NCBI RefSeq assembly: GCF_040117685.2
Contig: NZ_JBEDYP020000014.1
Location: 1 to 64,000, forward strand
From: Gracilimonas sp040117685
GTDB taxonomy: Bacteria > Bacteroidota > Rhodothermia > Balneolales > Balneolaceae
Direction of reading: 5' to 3'
DNA length: 64,000 nucleotides
Shown: positions 49,704-58,901 of the stretch, in pieces
Position numbering within the stretch: position 1 is the stretch's first letter
How the letters are laid out: every line of letters begins with the position of its first letter
Notes under the pieces: model-generated
The model's database searches: none
The model's input: only the letters and a program-made list of their open reading frames with translations
Told to the model about the DNA's origin: nothing
Made by a program: the position numbers and the translations under genes

Positions 49704-50584
49704 TAATACCCCAAATTACGAACCCAGCCTTCTTTCTCTCTCCACTTTTCTCTGACTTTCACATGAAGCTCCAAATACACCTGTTTCCCAATAAATTCCT
49801 CAACCGATTTCCGGGCTTCAATACCCAACTCTTTGATGGCAGATCCGCCTTTACCGATTAGCATTCCTTTTTGGGATTTTTGGTTTACAATGATGTCGGC
49901 ATGGATACGGTCAATGTCCACATCGGCATCATATGAAACTACTTCAACGGTACAGGAATAGGGGATTTCCTGGTGAAATTGAAGGAAAATCTGTTCCCGA
50001 ATCAGCTCTGAAACAAAGAAACGTACGGGGTGCTCGCTCAGGTCTTCTTTGGGATAGAAAGGAGGGCCGGGCAGTAAACATCCCCGAATATCTTCCATCA
50101 ATTCTTGTACGCCGGTTCCGGCAGTTGCTGAGATATAATGTGTGGAACGAACCTTCAGCTTCTCTTGAATTTGCTCGGCCGATTTGTGGGCTTTTTCATT
50201 ATTTGCGGCATCCATTTTGTTGACAACCAAGAATACCGGTTTGTTGATGGACTTTATAAGTTCAATTACATCATCCGTGGGGTGCTTATCCATCGGGTCA
50301 TGGATAAAGAGGATTACATCAGCATCACTGCGTGCACGCTCTACGGTTTTCATCATCGCTTTTTGAAGCTCATATCTTGGTGAGATTACACCCGGCGTAT
50401 CCAGAAAAACGATCTGCGTATTCTCATCCGAAAATATACCCACAATCTGATGACGGGTTGTCTGGGCCTTATGCGTAGTGATGGAAATCTTGGCTCCCAG
50501 AATATAATTCATCAGGGTGGATTTACCGGCATTCGGTTTCCCGATGATGGCTACATATCCGGATTTGTGGGATTTTTCTTCCAT
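49703..50584 (-). CDS. era: GTPase Era
   Basis: A 293-residue ribosome-assembly GTPase. G1 is VAIIGKPNAGKSTLMN, G2/G3 lie in TTHKAQTTRHQIVGI and VFLDTPGVI, G4 is VVNKMDAA and G5 is ISATAGTGVQEL. The KH domain at about 205-293 has GMLIGKGGSAIKELGIEAR, which binds the 3' end of 16S rRNA. Length is normal. It lies downstream of mutS, separated by an inverted repeat. Confidence 0.96.
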   Translation of the reverse strand: MEEKSHKSGYVAIIGKPNAGKSTLMNYILGAKISITTHKAQTTRHQIVGIFSDENTQIVFLDTPGVISPRYELQKAMMKTVERARSDADVILFIHDPMDKHPTDDVIELIKSINKPVFLVVNKMDAANNEKAHKSAEQIQEKLKVRSTHYISATAGTGVQELMEDIRGCLLPGPPFYPKEDLSEHPVRFFVSELIREQIFLQFHQEIPYSCTVEVVSYDADVDIDRIHADIIVNQKSQKGMLIGKGGSAIKELGIEARKSVEEFIGKQVYLELHVKVREKWREKEGWVRNLGY

Positions 50585-50597
50585 TTTTTCATGTATT

Positions 50598-50673
50598 AAT
50601 GTGTTGACGTGCTAACGTGTTAAAGTGTGTGTTTAGAGTTAAACACGTAAACACTTTAACACGGTAACACATT
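50598..50673. repeat. Interrupted inverted repeat between era and mutS
   Basis: Outer arms AATGTGTT (50598-50605) and AACACATT (50666-50673), inner arms CGTGTTAAAGTGT (50616-50628) and its complement (50651-50663). One strand is GT-rich, the other AC-rich, like the repeats at 10060 and 34704. Confidence 0.8.
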
Positions 50674-50674
50674 C

Positions 50675-53344
50675 TCAGTCAACCAGTCGTTTTAATTCAG
50701 TAATCAGCATAAGAGCCTCAATGGGCGTCATTCGATTTGGATCCGTGGCTTCAAGCTTGTTCAGTACGGTTTCAATTCGGGGATCCACATGCGTCTGGAA
50801 CATTGTCATCTGTGAAGTTTCGGGCTGTTTTTCTACTTTCTCAGAGAGATTCTTGGCCGCTTCTTTTTTGGAGGAAGCTTCGTTCTCAATGGTCCCGTTT
50901 TTGTTGGTAATATCAAGACTATGGCTTTCCAGGTTTTTCAGGATTTCTTTGGCCCGTTCAATCACAACCTGCGGAAGACCGGCCATATCAGCTACCTGAA
51001 TTCCATAACTGTGATCGGCGCCACCCGGAATGAGTTTTCTCAAAAATACCACCTTCCCGTCGTGCTCTTTTACCTGAACGTTGAAATTCTTGGTACGCTC
51101 ATACATTTGTTCCAGTTCATTCAGCTCATGGTAGTGAGTGGCAAATAAAGTCTTTGCAGCAACCGGCGCGTGGTTATGAAGATATTCAGCCAGCGACCAG
51201 GCAATACTCAACCCATCAAAAGTGGAAGTTCCCCGGCCGACCTCATCCAGCAGAATTAGTGAACGGGGGGTAGCATTGTTCAGAATGTTGGCCGCTTCGT
51301 TCATTTCTACCAGGAACGTACTTTCCCCGGCAGCCAGGTTATCTGAAGCACCCACACGGGTAAAAATTTTATCGACCAGACCGATTTTGGCTTCTTTAGC
51401 AGGCACAAAACTCCCCACCTGAGCCAGTAACACGATGAGTCCGGTTTGGCGAAGAATGATACTTTTACCGGCCATGTTGGGTCCGGTGATAATTAGAATT
51501 TGCTGTTCATCGTTATCCAGCTTGATGTCGTTGGGGATAAACGGCTCACCCATAGGCAGCGACTTTTCAACCACCGGATGCCGTCCTTTTTTGATATCAA
51601 TTTCTTCATGATCACCCACTTCCGGTTTGGCATAATTATTCCGGAAAGCGATTTCAGCAAAACCCTGCAAACAATCCAGCTCGGCAATGGCGTGAGAAAC
51701 CTGCTGGATGTCGTCAGCAAACTCCGCTACGTACAACCTCAGTTCTTCGAACAATTCATATTCCAGCGTTTTGCTTCGCTCTTCTGCCGATAACACTTTC
51801 TCTTCAACTTCCTTCAGCTCGGGGGTGATGTATCGCTCGGAATTCACCAGTGTTTGCTTACGGATAAAGCTCTCAGGCACTTTGTCTTTATGCGTGTTGG
51901 TTACTTCAATGTAGTAGCCAAATACTTTGTTATAGCCGATTTTGAGGGAGGGAATATTATGCTCTTTAGCAAGATCATCTTTGATCTGGGCTATATATTT
52001 CTTTCCGTTTTTGGCAATATCGCGGAGTTCATCAAGCTCATCATTAAACCCGTCTTCAATCATACCACCATCTCGTACACTGGCCGGAGGGTCATCTTTC
52101 AGGGCCTTATTAATCCGTTCCTGAACTTCAATCAGCAATTTTAACCGGCTCGAAATATTTTCTAATAATGGGTCTTCAATATTCGAAAATTGAGACTTCA
52201 GTCTCGGAATCTGTGCAAGAGAAAGCTTCAATTGCACCACATCGCGTGCGTTGGTGCGGCCCACCGCAATCCGGGAAATAAGCCGCTCCATGTCGCCAAC
52301 CTGCTCAAGTTCTTCACGAAGGGTTTGCCGGACATCAGTATTCTTGTATAGCTTTTCAACGGCATCAAGTCGCTGCTGAACGGGCTTCAGTCTTTTTAAC
52401 GGACGCATAATCCACCGGCGCAGCAAACGCCCGCCCATAGCCGTGCAGGTGTCATCAAGTATGGAAATAAGGGTGCCATCGGTTCCACCTTCCTGAATGC
52501 TGGCGGTAAGCTCCAGGTTCCGTTTGGTGGCGGCGTCAAGGCTCATAAATTCACTGCTTTCATACGCGTACAGCCGGCGCAGATGACGCAAATAAGCTTT
52601 TTGTGTTTCCTGCATGTAATGCATCAGCGAGCCGGCGGCAACATGGGCCACTTTCAGATTCTCAACCCCAAAACCCTTCAGGGAATGGGTCTCAAAATGC
52701 TCGGTGAGGAGGTTGTATCCATAATCCCCGTCATATACCCAATCCTCGATATAGCTGATGTTATGATGGGTGAGCTTTTCATCCAGCTTATTCTTCCTTT
52801 TTTGCTGAACCAGAATCTCAGAAGGCTGGATGGCGGCAAGCAGGCTGTCCAGGTTCTTTTCATCCACATGACTCAAAGCAAATTCACCGGTCGAGATATC
52901 AGAAAAAGCAACACCGACGGTTGAACCATCCCAGTGGAGGGAAGCTATATAATTATTTCGCTTGTGATCCAGCAGCTTTTCCGACATGGTAACGCCGGGG
53001 GTGGTAATCTCGGTAACTTCCCGTTCTACAATTTTACGCCCGGCTTTTTTGGCGTCTTCCGGATCTTCGGTCTGATCGCAGACGGCTACTTTGTATCCTT
53101 TTTTAACGAGCTTGGGCAGGTAATTATCCAGTGCATGGTAGGGGAAGCCGGCGAGGGGAGTTTGGTCGCCACCATTATTTCGTTTGGTGAGGGTTATCCC
53201 CAATTCTTTACTTACCAGCTGTGCATCATCGGCAAAAGTCTCATAAAAATCCCCAACCCGAAATAACAGTATAGTACCGGGATGTTCGTCTTTAATCTGA
53301 AAATACTGCCGCATCAGCGGAGTCTGCTTTTTCTTAGCACTCAT
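50675..53344 (-). CDS. mutS: DNA mismatch repair protein MutS
   Basis: An 889-residue mismatch sensor. The mismatch-contacting Phe-x-Glu motif is in LFRVGDFYETF near residue 35. Connector, lever and clamp domains follow; the ATPase has Walker A ILIITGPNMAGKSIILRQ (about residue 625), Walker B SLILLDEVGRGTSTFDG and the ATHYHEL motif. A charged linker (about 800-850) leads to the C-terminal TDPNRMTPIEALMLITELKRLV segment, which is the dimer/tetramer region. Normal full length. It is divergent from the YihY gene. Confidence 0.97.
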   Translation of the reverse strand: MSAKKKQTPLMRQYFQIKDEHPGTILLFRVGDFYETFADDAQLVSKELGITLTKRNNGGDQTPLAGFPYHALDNYLPKLVKKGYKVAVCDQTEDPEDAKKAGRKIVEREVTEITTPGVTMSEKLLDHKRNNYIASLHWDGSTVGVAFSDISTGEFALSHVDEKNLDSLLAAIQPSEILVQQKRKNKLDEKLTHHNISYIEDWVYDGDYGYNLLTEHFETHSLKGFGVENLKVAHVAAGSLMHYMQETQKAYLRHLRRLYAYESSEFMSLDAATKRNLELTASIQEGGTDGTLISILDDTCTAMGGRLLRRWIMRPLKRLKPVQQRLDAVEKLYKNTDVRQTLREELEQVGDMERLISRIAVGRTNARDVVQLKLSLAQIPRLKSQFSNIEDPLLENISSRLKLLIEVQERINKALKDDPPASVRDGGMIEDGFNDELDELRDIAKNGKKYIAQIKDDLAKEHNIPSLKIGYNKVFGYYIEVTNTHKDKVPESFIRKQTLVNSERYITPELKEVEEKVLSAEERSKTLEYELFEELRLYVAEFADDIQQVSHAIAELDCLQGFAEIAFRNNYAKPEVGDHEEIDIKKGRHPVVEKSLPMGEPFIPNDIKLDNDEQQILIITGPNMAGKSIILRQTGLIVLLAQVGSFVPAKEAKIGLVDKIFTRVGASDNLAAGESTFLVEMNEAANILNNATPRSLILLDEVGRGTSTFDGLSIAWSLAEYLHNHAPVAAKTLFATHYHELNELEQMYERTKNFNVQVKEHDGKVVFLRKLIPGGADHSYGIQVADMAGLPQVVIERAKEILKNLESHSLDITNKNGTIENEASSKKEAAKNLSEKVEKQPETSQMTMFQTHVDPRIETVLNKLEATDPNRMTPIEALMLITELKRLVD

Positions 53345-53391
53345 GCGCTCGAAATACCTGTTTTTATGCTGATAGATTGCTGATTTAAGGT

Positions 53392-54405
53392 GTGGAACTT
53401 ACCAATGTATTACCTGAAAAACTATGCGTGAAATGTTTGTTTGGAATTAACTCAGCATCCTGCGAATTTTACCCTTCATCAAATTGTATACATCTTGTGG
53501 AGAAACACAAAGAATTTTGGAAGCGGGTTTTAAAGCTGGCAGGTAAGAAAGACATCTTTTTCAATGCCTCCGCCATCACCTTTAATTTATTTATTTGTGC
53601 CATTCCTTTCGTCCTCATCCTGATTTCTATCATCGGGTATGTACTTTCGGTGGATGAGGCCTTTAACGAAATTGTACGATACGGCCGGGAGTTTTTCCCA
53701 AGCTTCACCTACGAAACGCAGAATAATGATGTGTTTCAGGGAGCGGTAACCATAGAATCGCTGCTGCGACCATTGGTGGGGGCCCGCCAGATTTTCGGTA
53801 TCATCGGTATCATTGTGCTGATGTTTTTTACCCAGGGATTACTGCACAGCCTCAAACATGTTCTCTTTGATACCTTCGACATTAAAGAGCGGAAACATCC
53901 TATTATGGATGTGATTTACAACTTCTTTGGCTTTAGTTTGATTGGAACCGTATTTCTGTTTTTCAGTCTAGCCATTTCCACGATTTCTCTTTTTAACCTC
54001 AGCCGTATCCAAATACCCTTTACCGATATGGTGATTGAGCTTCCCTGGATTTACGACTTCCTGAATATCGTACTCCCCATTATTCTGGCTTTCATGATTT
54101 TGTATGTGGTGTTTCGGTTTGTGAGCGAACGCAAGATTAAACCCAAAGTGGCACTAATGGCGGCTTTGACTTATACCTTGTTGTTCGAAATCGCAAAATT
54201 CGGATTAAGCGCCTACCTGGAATATGCCTTTTCAACGTACCGGTACTTTTATCAGGGATACACCATTCTTATTCTTTTAGGCGTTTGGACGTTCTATACG
54301 GCTCTGTTGTTTGTGATCAGTGCCATTATGGCGAGAGCCTACAAGGATGTGTTTTTAGGAAACCGGCCCGCCATCGAAGAAAATCCATACACAGCTATTT
54401 CCTGA
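53392..54405 (+). CDS. YihY/BrkB family inner-membrane protein
   Basis: A membrane protein with about six hydrophobic segments (for example AITFNLFICAIPFVLILISIIGYVL and GYTILILLGVWTFYTALLFV shortened here to their cores). FWKRVLKLAGKKDIFF, NASAITFNLFICAIPF and FRFVSERKIKPKVALMAAL fit the YihY/UPF0761 pattern. The start is uncertain: the frame begins at GTG 53392, but the first 35 residues are Cys-rich and unlike the family, so GTG at 53497 (302 residues) is more plausible. Neither has a convincing Shine-Dalgarno. Function unknown; the old ribonuclease BN label is not supported. Confidence 0.8.
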   Translation: MELTNVLPEKLCVKCLFGINSASCEFYPSSNCIHLVEKHKEFWKRVLKLAGKKDIFFNASAITFNLFICAIPFVLILISIIGYVLSVDEAFNEIVRYGREFFPSFTYETQNNDVFQGAVTIESLLRPLVGARQIFGIIGIIVLMFFTQGLLHSLKHVLFDTFDIKERKHPIMDVIYNFFGFSLIGTVFLFFSLAISTISLFNLSRIQIPFTDMVIELPWIYDFLNIVLPIILAFMILYVVFRFVSERKIKPKVALMAALTYTLLFEIAKFGLSAYLEYAFSTYRYFYQGYTILILLGVWTFYTALLFVISAIMARAYKDVFLGNRPAIEENPYTAIS

Positions 54406-55004
54406 TGTCTTCAAAATTGCCCAGATCTTTTTACCAGCGTGATGAGGTGGTGCAAATCAGCAAGGAATTGATCGGGAAAGTGATCTGCACGAATTTTGAT
54501 GGAGTACAAACGGCCGGAGTTATTGTAGAGACCGAGGCTTATAACGGACGAACAGATCGGGCCTGCCATGCTTACCCGGATGTTCGAACATCCCGCACAG
54601 AAACCATTTATGGACCTCCGGGCTATGCTTATGTGTATTTATGCTATGGAATTCATCACCTGTTTAATGTAGTGACGAATAGGGAAGGCCTGGCTGACGC
54701 CATTCTTATTCGGGCTATTCAACCTATTGAAGGTGAAGAAATAATGGTTAAGCGTAGAGGGAAGAATAAACTTCAACCTGTAATTACGAATGGTCCGGGT
54801 AAATTGTCTCAGGCAATGGGAATTACTACTTCAAATAATGAGTGTGATCTTCTTGGGGATATAATTTGGATTGAAGATCGGGGAATTGAATTCGCGGAGA
54901 AGGAGATAGAGGCGAGCCCAAGAATAGGGGTGGATTATGCCGGTGAAGATGCCAAGCTACCGTGGCGATTTACGGTAAAAGGATCAAGATGGATCAGCAA
55001 ATAA
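54405..55004 (+). CDS. DNA-3-methyladenine glycosylase (AAG/MPG family)
   Basis: A 199-residue base-excision repair enzyme that removes alkylated purines. The ATG at 54405 shares one base with the TGA of the preceding gene; longer frames upstream lie inside that gene. Family marks: LPRSFYQRDEVVQISKELIGK, IVETEAYNGRTDRACHAY with the catalytic Glu in ETEAY, TIYGPPGYAYVYLCYGIHHLFNVV and NGPGKLSQAMGI. Normal length. It is followed after one base by a terminator. Confidence 0.95.
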   Translation: MSSKLPRSFYQRDEVVQISKELIGKVICTNFDGVQTAGVIVETEAYNGRTDRACHAYPDVRTSRTETIYGPPGYAYVYLCYGIHHLFNVVTNREGLADAILIRAIQPIEGEEIMVKRRGKNKLQPVITNGPGKLSQAMGITTSNNECDLLGDIIWIEDRGIEFAEKEIEASPRIGVDYAGEDAKLPWRFTVKGSRWISK

Positions 55005-55032
55005 AAAACCCGATGCAAGTACACCGGGTTTT
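55005..55032. terminator. Bidirectional terminator
   Basis: AAAACCCG (55005-55012) pairs with CGGGTTTT (55025-55032), A-rich before and T-rich after. It separates the convergent glycosylase and DUF4168 genes. Confidence 0.75.
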
Positions 55033-55058
55033 AAAATCAAAGTAAATAGCGGAGTCGA

Positions 55059-55574
55059 TTAACCGTCACTTCCACTTTCCTGAGCAGATTCACTCTTAAT
55101 CTCTTCAAACCGTTTGGCCACTTCAGGGTGTGCCTGAATAGCTTGTGCAATTTGCTGAAATTTCTGAGGAGACAGTCCTTCATCCTGAATAGCAGTCATA
55201 TAACCCTGCTGAACTTTCATGGTTATTTCCTGTAGTTTAGGCTGAACTTTCTGAAGGGTTTGTTTTTCATCTTCAGTTACATTTACTTGTCCGGCCATTT
55301 GTGGATTTTGCTGAGCCATCATAATCTGCTGAAAACGACTGTACTCCATCTCCTCTTCTGCAATAACTTCTCTCATCTGCATGTCAGCCTCTTTCTGCAA
55401 ACCTTGAACAGCTTCAGATACATTAACAACCATTTCAAGTTGTTCATCAGTAACTTCTTCAGGGCTTAAAGGTTCAGGTTGAGGCGGCATTTGCTGTTGT
55501 TGAGCGAAAGCAGTAGCTGTGCTAAGAACTGCACCCAAAATTATAACAAATGAATAACGCACTAATTTTTTCAT
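55059..55574 (-). CDS. DUF4168 periplasmic protein
   Basis: A 171-residue exported helical protein. The ATG at 55574 is used, since it opens a good signal peptide (MKKLVRYSFVIILGAVLSTA, cleavage after AFA); the longer frame adds 34 residues before it. The mature protein is Gln-, Glu- and Met-rich, with two similar halves ending in ALQ/KFQQIAQAIQAHPEVAKRF, a pattern of DUF4168. Function unknown. It could be a periplasmic chaperone-like protein, which is only a guess from composition. Confidence 0.8.
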   Translation of the reverse strand: MKKLVRYSFVIILGAVLSTATAFAQQQQMPPQPEPLSPEEVTDEQLEMVVNVSEAVQGLQKEADMQMREVIAEEEMEYSRFQQIMMAQQNPQMAGQVNVTEDEKQTLQKVQPKLQEITMKVQQGYMTAIQDEGLSPQKFQQIAQAIQAHPEVAKRFEEIKSESAQESGSDG

Positions 55575-55837
55575 AAAAGGTATTTTGTTTAAGTATTGAA
55601 TTATTAATGAATAACTAACGGTAACTATTCTACTAATGCAAACCATTGGCCGAAATAAATGTTCTCCGTTCTCCATGTTTTTACACCTTCTAACATTAGC
55701 CGGGGGAGTAAAGCAGGCTATTCCTTTTATAACAGGGATCGAGGCTTAATAATGATTTAACATTAAAGGAAATTATTTCCCATTTGGCTGTGTTGAGGGA
55801 TTAGCACAAATCTAAAATCAATAACTATTACTCAACC

Positions 55838-56461
55838 ATGAGAACATTAAATAAAATAACGTCCGTATTAGCATTAACTATCTTTGCGCTTTCGTCTTTG
55901 GCATTAACAAAATATGCAGCCACCAGCTGGAGCATAGACAAAGCCCACAGTGCAGTAAATTTTGAAGTAACTCACTTCTTTACACCGGTAAATGGTGAAT
56001 TCAATAATTACGAAGCCACCGTTAACTTCGATCCAAATAATCTTGAAGAAAGCATGATCGATGTTAAGATTATGGTGAACAGCATCGATACAGACAACGA
56101 GAGAAGAGACGGTCACTTGAAGACAGCAGATTTTTTCAACGCAGAAAAATGGCCACACATTACATTTAAAAGCTCTGATATTGAGAAAACCGGAGACAAC
56201 AAGTTTGTAGCAAACGGTACGCTCACGATTAAAGATGTATCCAAGGAAATTGCACTGCCATTTACTTTGCTGGGTATGAAAGATAATCCGATGAAAGAAA
56301 ATACTATTGTAGCCGGAATTACATCCTCAATAACCGTAAACCGAACAGATTATAAAGTAGGAACCGGCGATTGGGCCTCTGATGCGGTAATCGGTGATGA
56401 AGTAACTGTTGACCTTAACCTTGAGCTAAACAGCAAAAAAGGAAACAGTTCCACAAAATAA
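55838..56461 (+). CDS. YceI family protein
   Basis: A 207-residue exported lipocalin-like protein that binds polyisoprenoids in characterised members. A signal peptide (ITSVLALTIFALSSLALT) precedes WSIDKAHSAVNFEVTHFFTPVNG cut here to WSIDKAHSAVNFEVTHF, then NSIDTDNERRDGHLKTADFF, WPHITFKSSDIE, GTLTIKDVSKEIALPFTLLG and VNRTDYKVG. These are the standard YceI motifs. Normal length. Its terminator is at 56485. Confidence 0.93.
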   Translation: MRTLNKITSVLALTIFALSSLALTKYAATSWSIDKAHSAVNFEVTHFFTPVNGEFNNYEATVNFDPNNLEESMIDVKIMVNSIDTDNERRDGHLKTADFFNAEKWPHITFKSSDIEKTGDNKFVANGTLTIKDVSKEIALPFTLLGMKDNPMKENTIVAGITSSITVNRTDYKVGTGDWASDAVIGDEVTVDLNLELNSKKGNSSTK

Positions 56462-56484
56462 ATTAAGAAATACCGGATATTTCG

Positions 56485-56518
56485 AAAGCATCGTTTCATT
56501 TGAGGCGATGCTTTTTTT
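56485..56518 (+). terminator. Terminator after the YceI gene
   Basis: AAAGCATCG (56485-56493) pairs with CGATGCTTT (56506-56514), and the T-run continues to 56518. Confidence 0.85.
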
Positions 56519-56553
56519 ATTTTAGGTGTTCATACCAAGCATCAATCAGATCA

Positions 56554-57114
56554 ATGAATAAGAAACGTTTTATAGTTTTATCCGGCTTTATCATAATTGC
56601 GGCACTCTCACGTATTATCCCGCATCCTTATAACTTTGCTCCTATAGGAGCTATGTCTATTTTTGGAGCAGCGTATTTCACGGATAAGAAATTTTCTTTC
56701 CTGGTACCCCTTTTTGCTATGTTTATCAGTGATCTGCTGGTCAACAACCTGTTGTATGCCAGCTTTTATGGCGGCTTTACGCTCTTCACACCCGGGTTTT
56801 ACTGGATGTATGGTGCTATAGCCCTCATTGTTGTAGCCGGTATTTTTATTCTGAAAAAAGTGAACACTAAAACGGTTATAGCTGGCAGTTTAAGTGCCTC
56901 TGTTATCTTTTTTCTGGTTACCAATTTTGGTGCATGGTTAGGCAACCCGATGTATCCTCAGGGTATTCAGGGTATTCAGGGTTTATTCATGAGCTATGCA
57001 GCCGGAATTCCATTCTTTCATTACACCGTACTCGGTGACCTTTTCTACTCCGGGGTAATGTTTGGAGCTTTTGAATACGCAAAAACCAAAACACCTGCTT
57101 TTCAGAAAGCCTGA
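56554..57114 (+). CDS. DUF6580-like membrane protein
   Basis: A 186-residue protein with about five hydrophobic helices. The ATG at 56554 (MNKKRFIVLSGFIIIAALSR) is used, because a longer frame starts in the terminator upstream. The signatures SRIIPHPYNFAPIGAMSIFGAAYF, GNPMYPQGIQGI and PFFHYTVLGDLFYSGVMFG are shared by a family of putative transport proteins (DUF6580), which resemble ECF-transporter substrate-binding subunits. A repeated GIQGIQG is noted. Substrate unknown. It precedes the DUF4956 gene by 101 bases. Confidence 0.75.
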   Translation: MNKKRFIVLSGFIIIAALSRIIPHPYNFAPIGAMSIFGAAYFTDKKFSFLVPLFAMFISDLLVNNLLYASFYGGFTLFTPGFYWMYGAIALIVVAGIFILKKVNTKTVIAGSLSASVIFFLVTNFGAWLGNPMYPQGIQGIQGLFMSYAAGIPFFHYTVLGDLFYSGVMFGAFEYAKTKTPAFQKA

Positions 57115-57215
57115 AGGTTAATTTAATTTCATTTTTTTCAGGCCGATAAGAACAGTATAATTGATGCATTAAATCATGATCAGCCTCTGAGCATTCAGAG
57201 ACAGTAAATTATACT

Positions 57216-57893
57216 ATGTTCGAATTATTCCCGGACCAGCCGGTTTACGATTATCCCACCTTACTGAATGTCTTTTATTCATTGGTATGGGCTTTTGCCC
57301 TTTCTTCTTTGATTGCGATCACACATAGGGTGACGTTTTCAGGTCATCAGTATCCCAAGAATTTTTTCCAGGGGCTGGCGCTGGGCTCCATCGTTGCTGC
57401 TATGGTGATGATGGCCATTGGTGATAGCCTGGCCCGTGGTTTAGGGGCTTTCGGTGCTTTAGCCATGATCAGGTTCCGTACCCGGATTCAGGACGTCCGA
57501 AACATCCTGTTCATTTTTGCATCTCTCAGTGTGGGATTGGCTATTGGGGTTTTTGGTTATACCATCGCCTTTGTAGGTACCGTACTCTTTTGTACCATGG
57601 CGTTAGTGCTCCATATGAGTCCGTTTAGTACAAAGGATGGTATCCGAGGAACGCTCACTTTCCGTCTTCAGGATGGAAAAGGCCACGAGCAGGTACTGGC
57701 TATTTTAGATAAATACTGCACCGATTACGATGACGTTGAAATTACGGCCAGGAATAATGGTCGATACGATTATGAGTACCAAATCGAATTTATGCATGAA
57801 GGTGACAATCGTAAGTTTTTGGAAGAAATGAGAGCTATTGAGCATACGCTGAGGGTTCGTATCACTTTCAAAGGTTTCCAGGAAAACAATTAA
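57216..57893 (+). CDS. DUF4956 membrane protein
   Basis: A 225-residue inner-membrane protein with about four helices in the first 145 residues, then a soluble C-terminal domain. The motif DSLARGLGAFGALAMIRFRT followed by IQDVRNILFIFASLSVGLA is the DUF4956 signature and recalls the MgtC membrane motif. The C-terminal part (TLTFRLQDGKGHEQVLAIL and onward) looks like an ACT-like alpha/beta domain; this is inference. It is first in a tight operon with a periplasmic adaptor, a TolC-like protein and an SDR enzyme, so it may be the inner-membrane part of an envelope-spanning assembly. Confidence 0.85.
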   Translation: MFELFPDQPVYDYPTLLNVFYSLVWAFALSSLIAITHRVTFSGHQYPKNFFQGLALGSIVAAMVMMAIGDSLARGLGAFGALAMIRFRTRIQDVRNILFIFASLSVGLAIGVFGYTIAFVGTVLFCTMALVLHMSPFSTKDGIRGTLTFRLQDGKGHEQVLAILDKYCTDYDDVEITARNNGRYDYEYQIEFMHEGDNRKFLEEMRAIEHTLRVRITFKGFQENN

Positions 57894-57905
57894 AGAGGAG
57901 GAATA

Positions 57906-58901
57906 ATGTTCAAGAAAATAAATTCCTTTTATCTGTTTATAGCACTTCTGTTTGCCGGACTTTTTGCTGTGAATTCTCAGTACTTCAAAGGGAGTAAATC
58001 TTTTGTTGGAGTCACGTATTCCAAGGTATATAATATTAATATTGAGAAGCCGGCCGTAGTTAAAAAAGTACATGTGGTTCCGGGCCAAACGGTAGAGCCG
58101 GGTGAGATTCTGGTGGAATTAGAAAGCCCCCAGCTTAACCTGGAAATAGCACAGCTTCGAAAAGAACTCGAGATTTTTGAATCACAAAAGATTGAGCAAC
58201 AGAAGCTACTGGAATCCGAACTGGAGTTGTTGGAATCTCAAAAAAGGATAATTCGGAATGAAATTGAGAATGAAGTAAAGCTACTGCAACGGCGCATCCA
58301 GTTAAACCGGTCGCTGACGGATTCCATTTTAGAAAACAGAACGGCAAACCTCGAAGACGATACGTTAGGCACTCTTCAGCTTCAAATTAAATCCATCCGA
58401 CAAAAGGGTGAACTTGAACTGGAAGCTGTGAACATCAGAATTACCGACCTGAATCAGGACCACACCTTTGATCAGTCTCAGTTGGAGGCTAAAATTGAAT
58501 TGGCCCGACAGGAGTTAAACTGGAAGATGCAGGAAGACAGAAACCTGAACAAGTTTGCCTCCTTTCCGGGAGTTATAGAGAATGTGTATATCAAACCAAA
58601 TGAGCAGGTTCAGGAATTTACATCATTAATCTCGATTAATCCTGTTAACCCTACTTCTGTAGTGGGATATCTGGTTGGCAAAAAAGACCGCAGCCAACAA
58701 CTCGGCCAAACAGTAACGGTGCGTTCTATGGAACATCCGGACCTTCAAACTACCGGTTCTATTATTGGATTTGGTTCGGTGGTACTATTACCTGAGGTTT
58801 TGCAAAAAACAACTACCATTCAAACATTTGGATTGGAAGTCTTTATAGAAATCCCGGAGAAGAATGACCTGCCAGTTGGAGAGAAAATTATCATAAGATG
58901 A
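57906..58901 (+). CDS. HlyD-like periplasmic adaptor (membrane fusion protein)
   Basis: A 331-residue adaptor. One N-terminal membrane helix (FYLFIALLFAGLFAVNSQYF) is followed by a lipoyl half-motif (VVKKVHVVPGQTVEPGEILVEL), a long coiled coil (about 80-210, ELEIFESQKIEQQKLLESEL and beyond), the second lipoyl half (FPGVIENVYIKPNEQVQEF) and a beta-barrel with VGYLVGKKDRSQQLGQTVTV. A strong Shine-Dalgarno (AGAGGAGG) lies 5-6 bases before the ATG. It overlaps the TolC-like gene by 4 bases. No ABC, RND or MFS pump gene is nearby. Confidence 0.88.
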   Translation: MFKKINSFYLFIALLFAGLFAVNSQYFKGSKSFVGVTYSKVYNINIEKPAVVKKVHVVPGQTVEPGEILVELESPQLNLEIAQLRKELEIFESQKIEQQKLLESELELLESQKRIIRNEIENEVKLLQRRIQLNRSLTDSILENRTANLEDDTLGTLQLQIKSIRQKGELELEAVNIRITDLNQDHTFDQSQLEAKIELARQELNWKMQEDRNLNKFASFPGVIENVYIKPNEQVQEFTSLISINPVNPTSVVGYLVGKKDRSQQLGQTVTVRSMEHPDLQTTGSIIGFGSVVLLPEVLQKTTTIQTFGLEVFIEIPEKNDLPVGEKIIIR

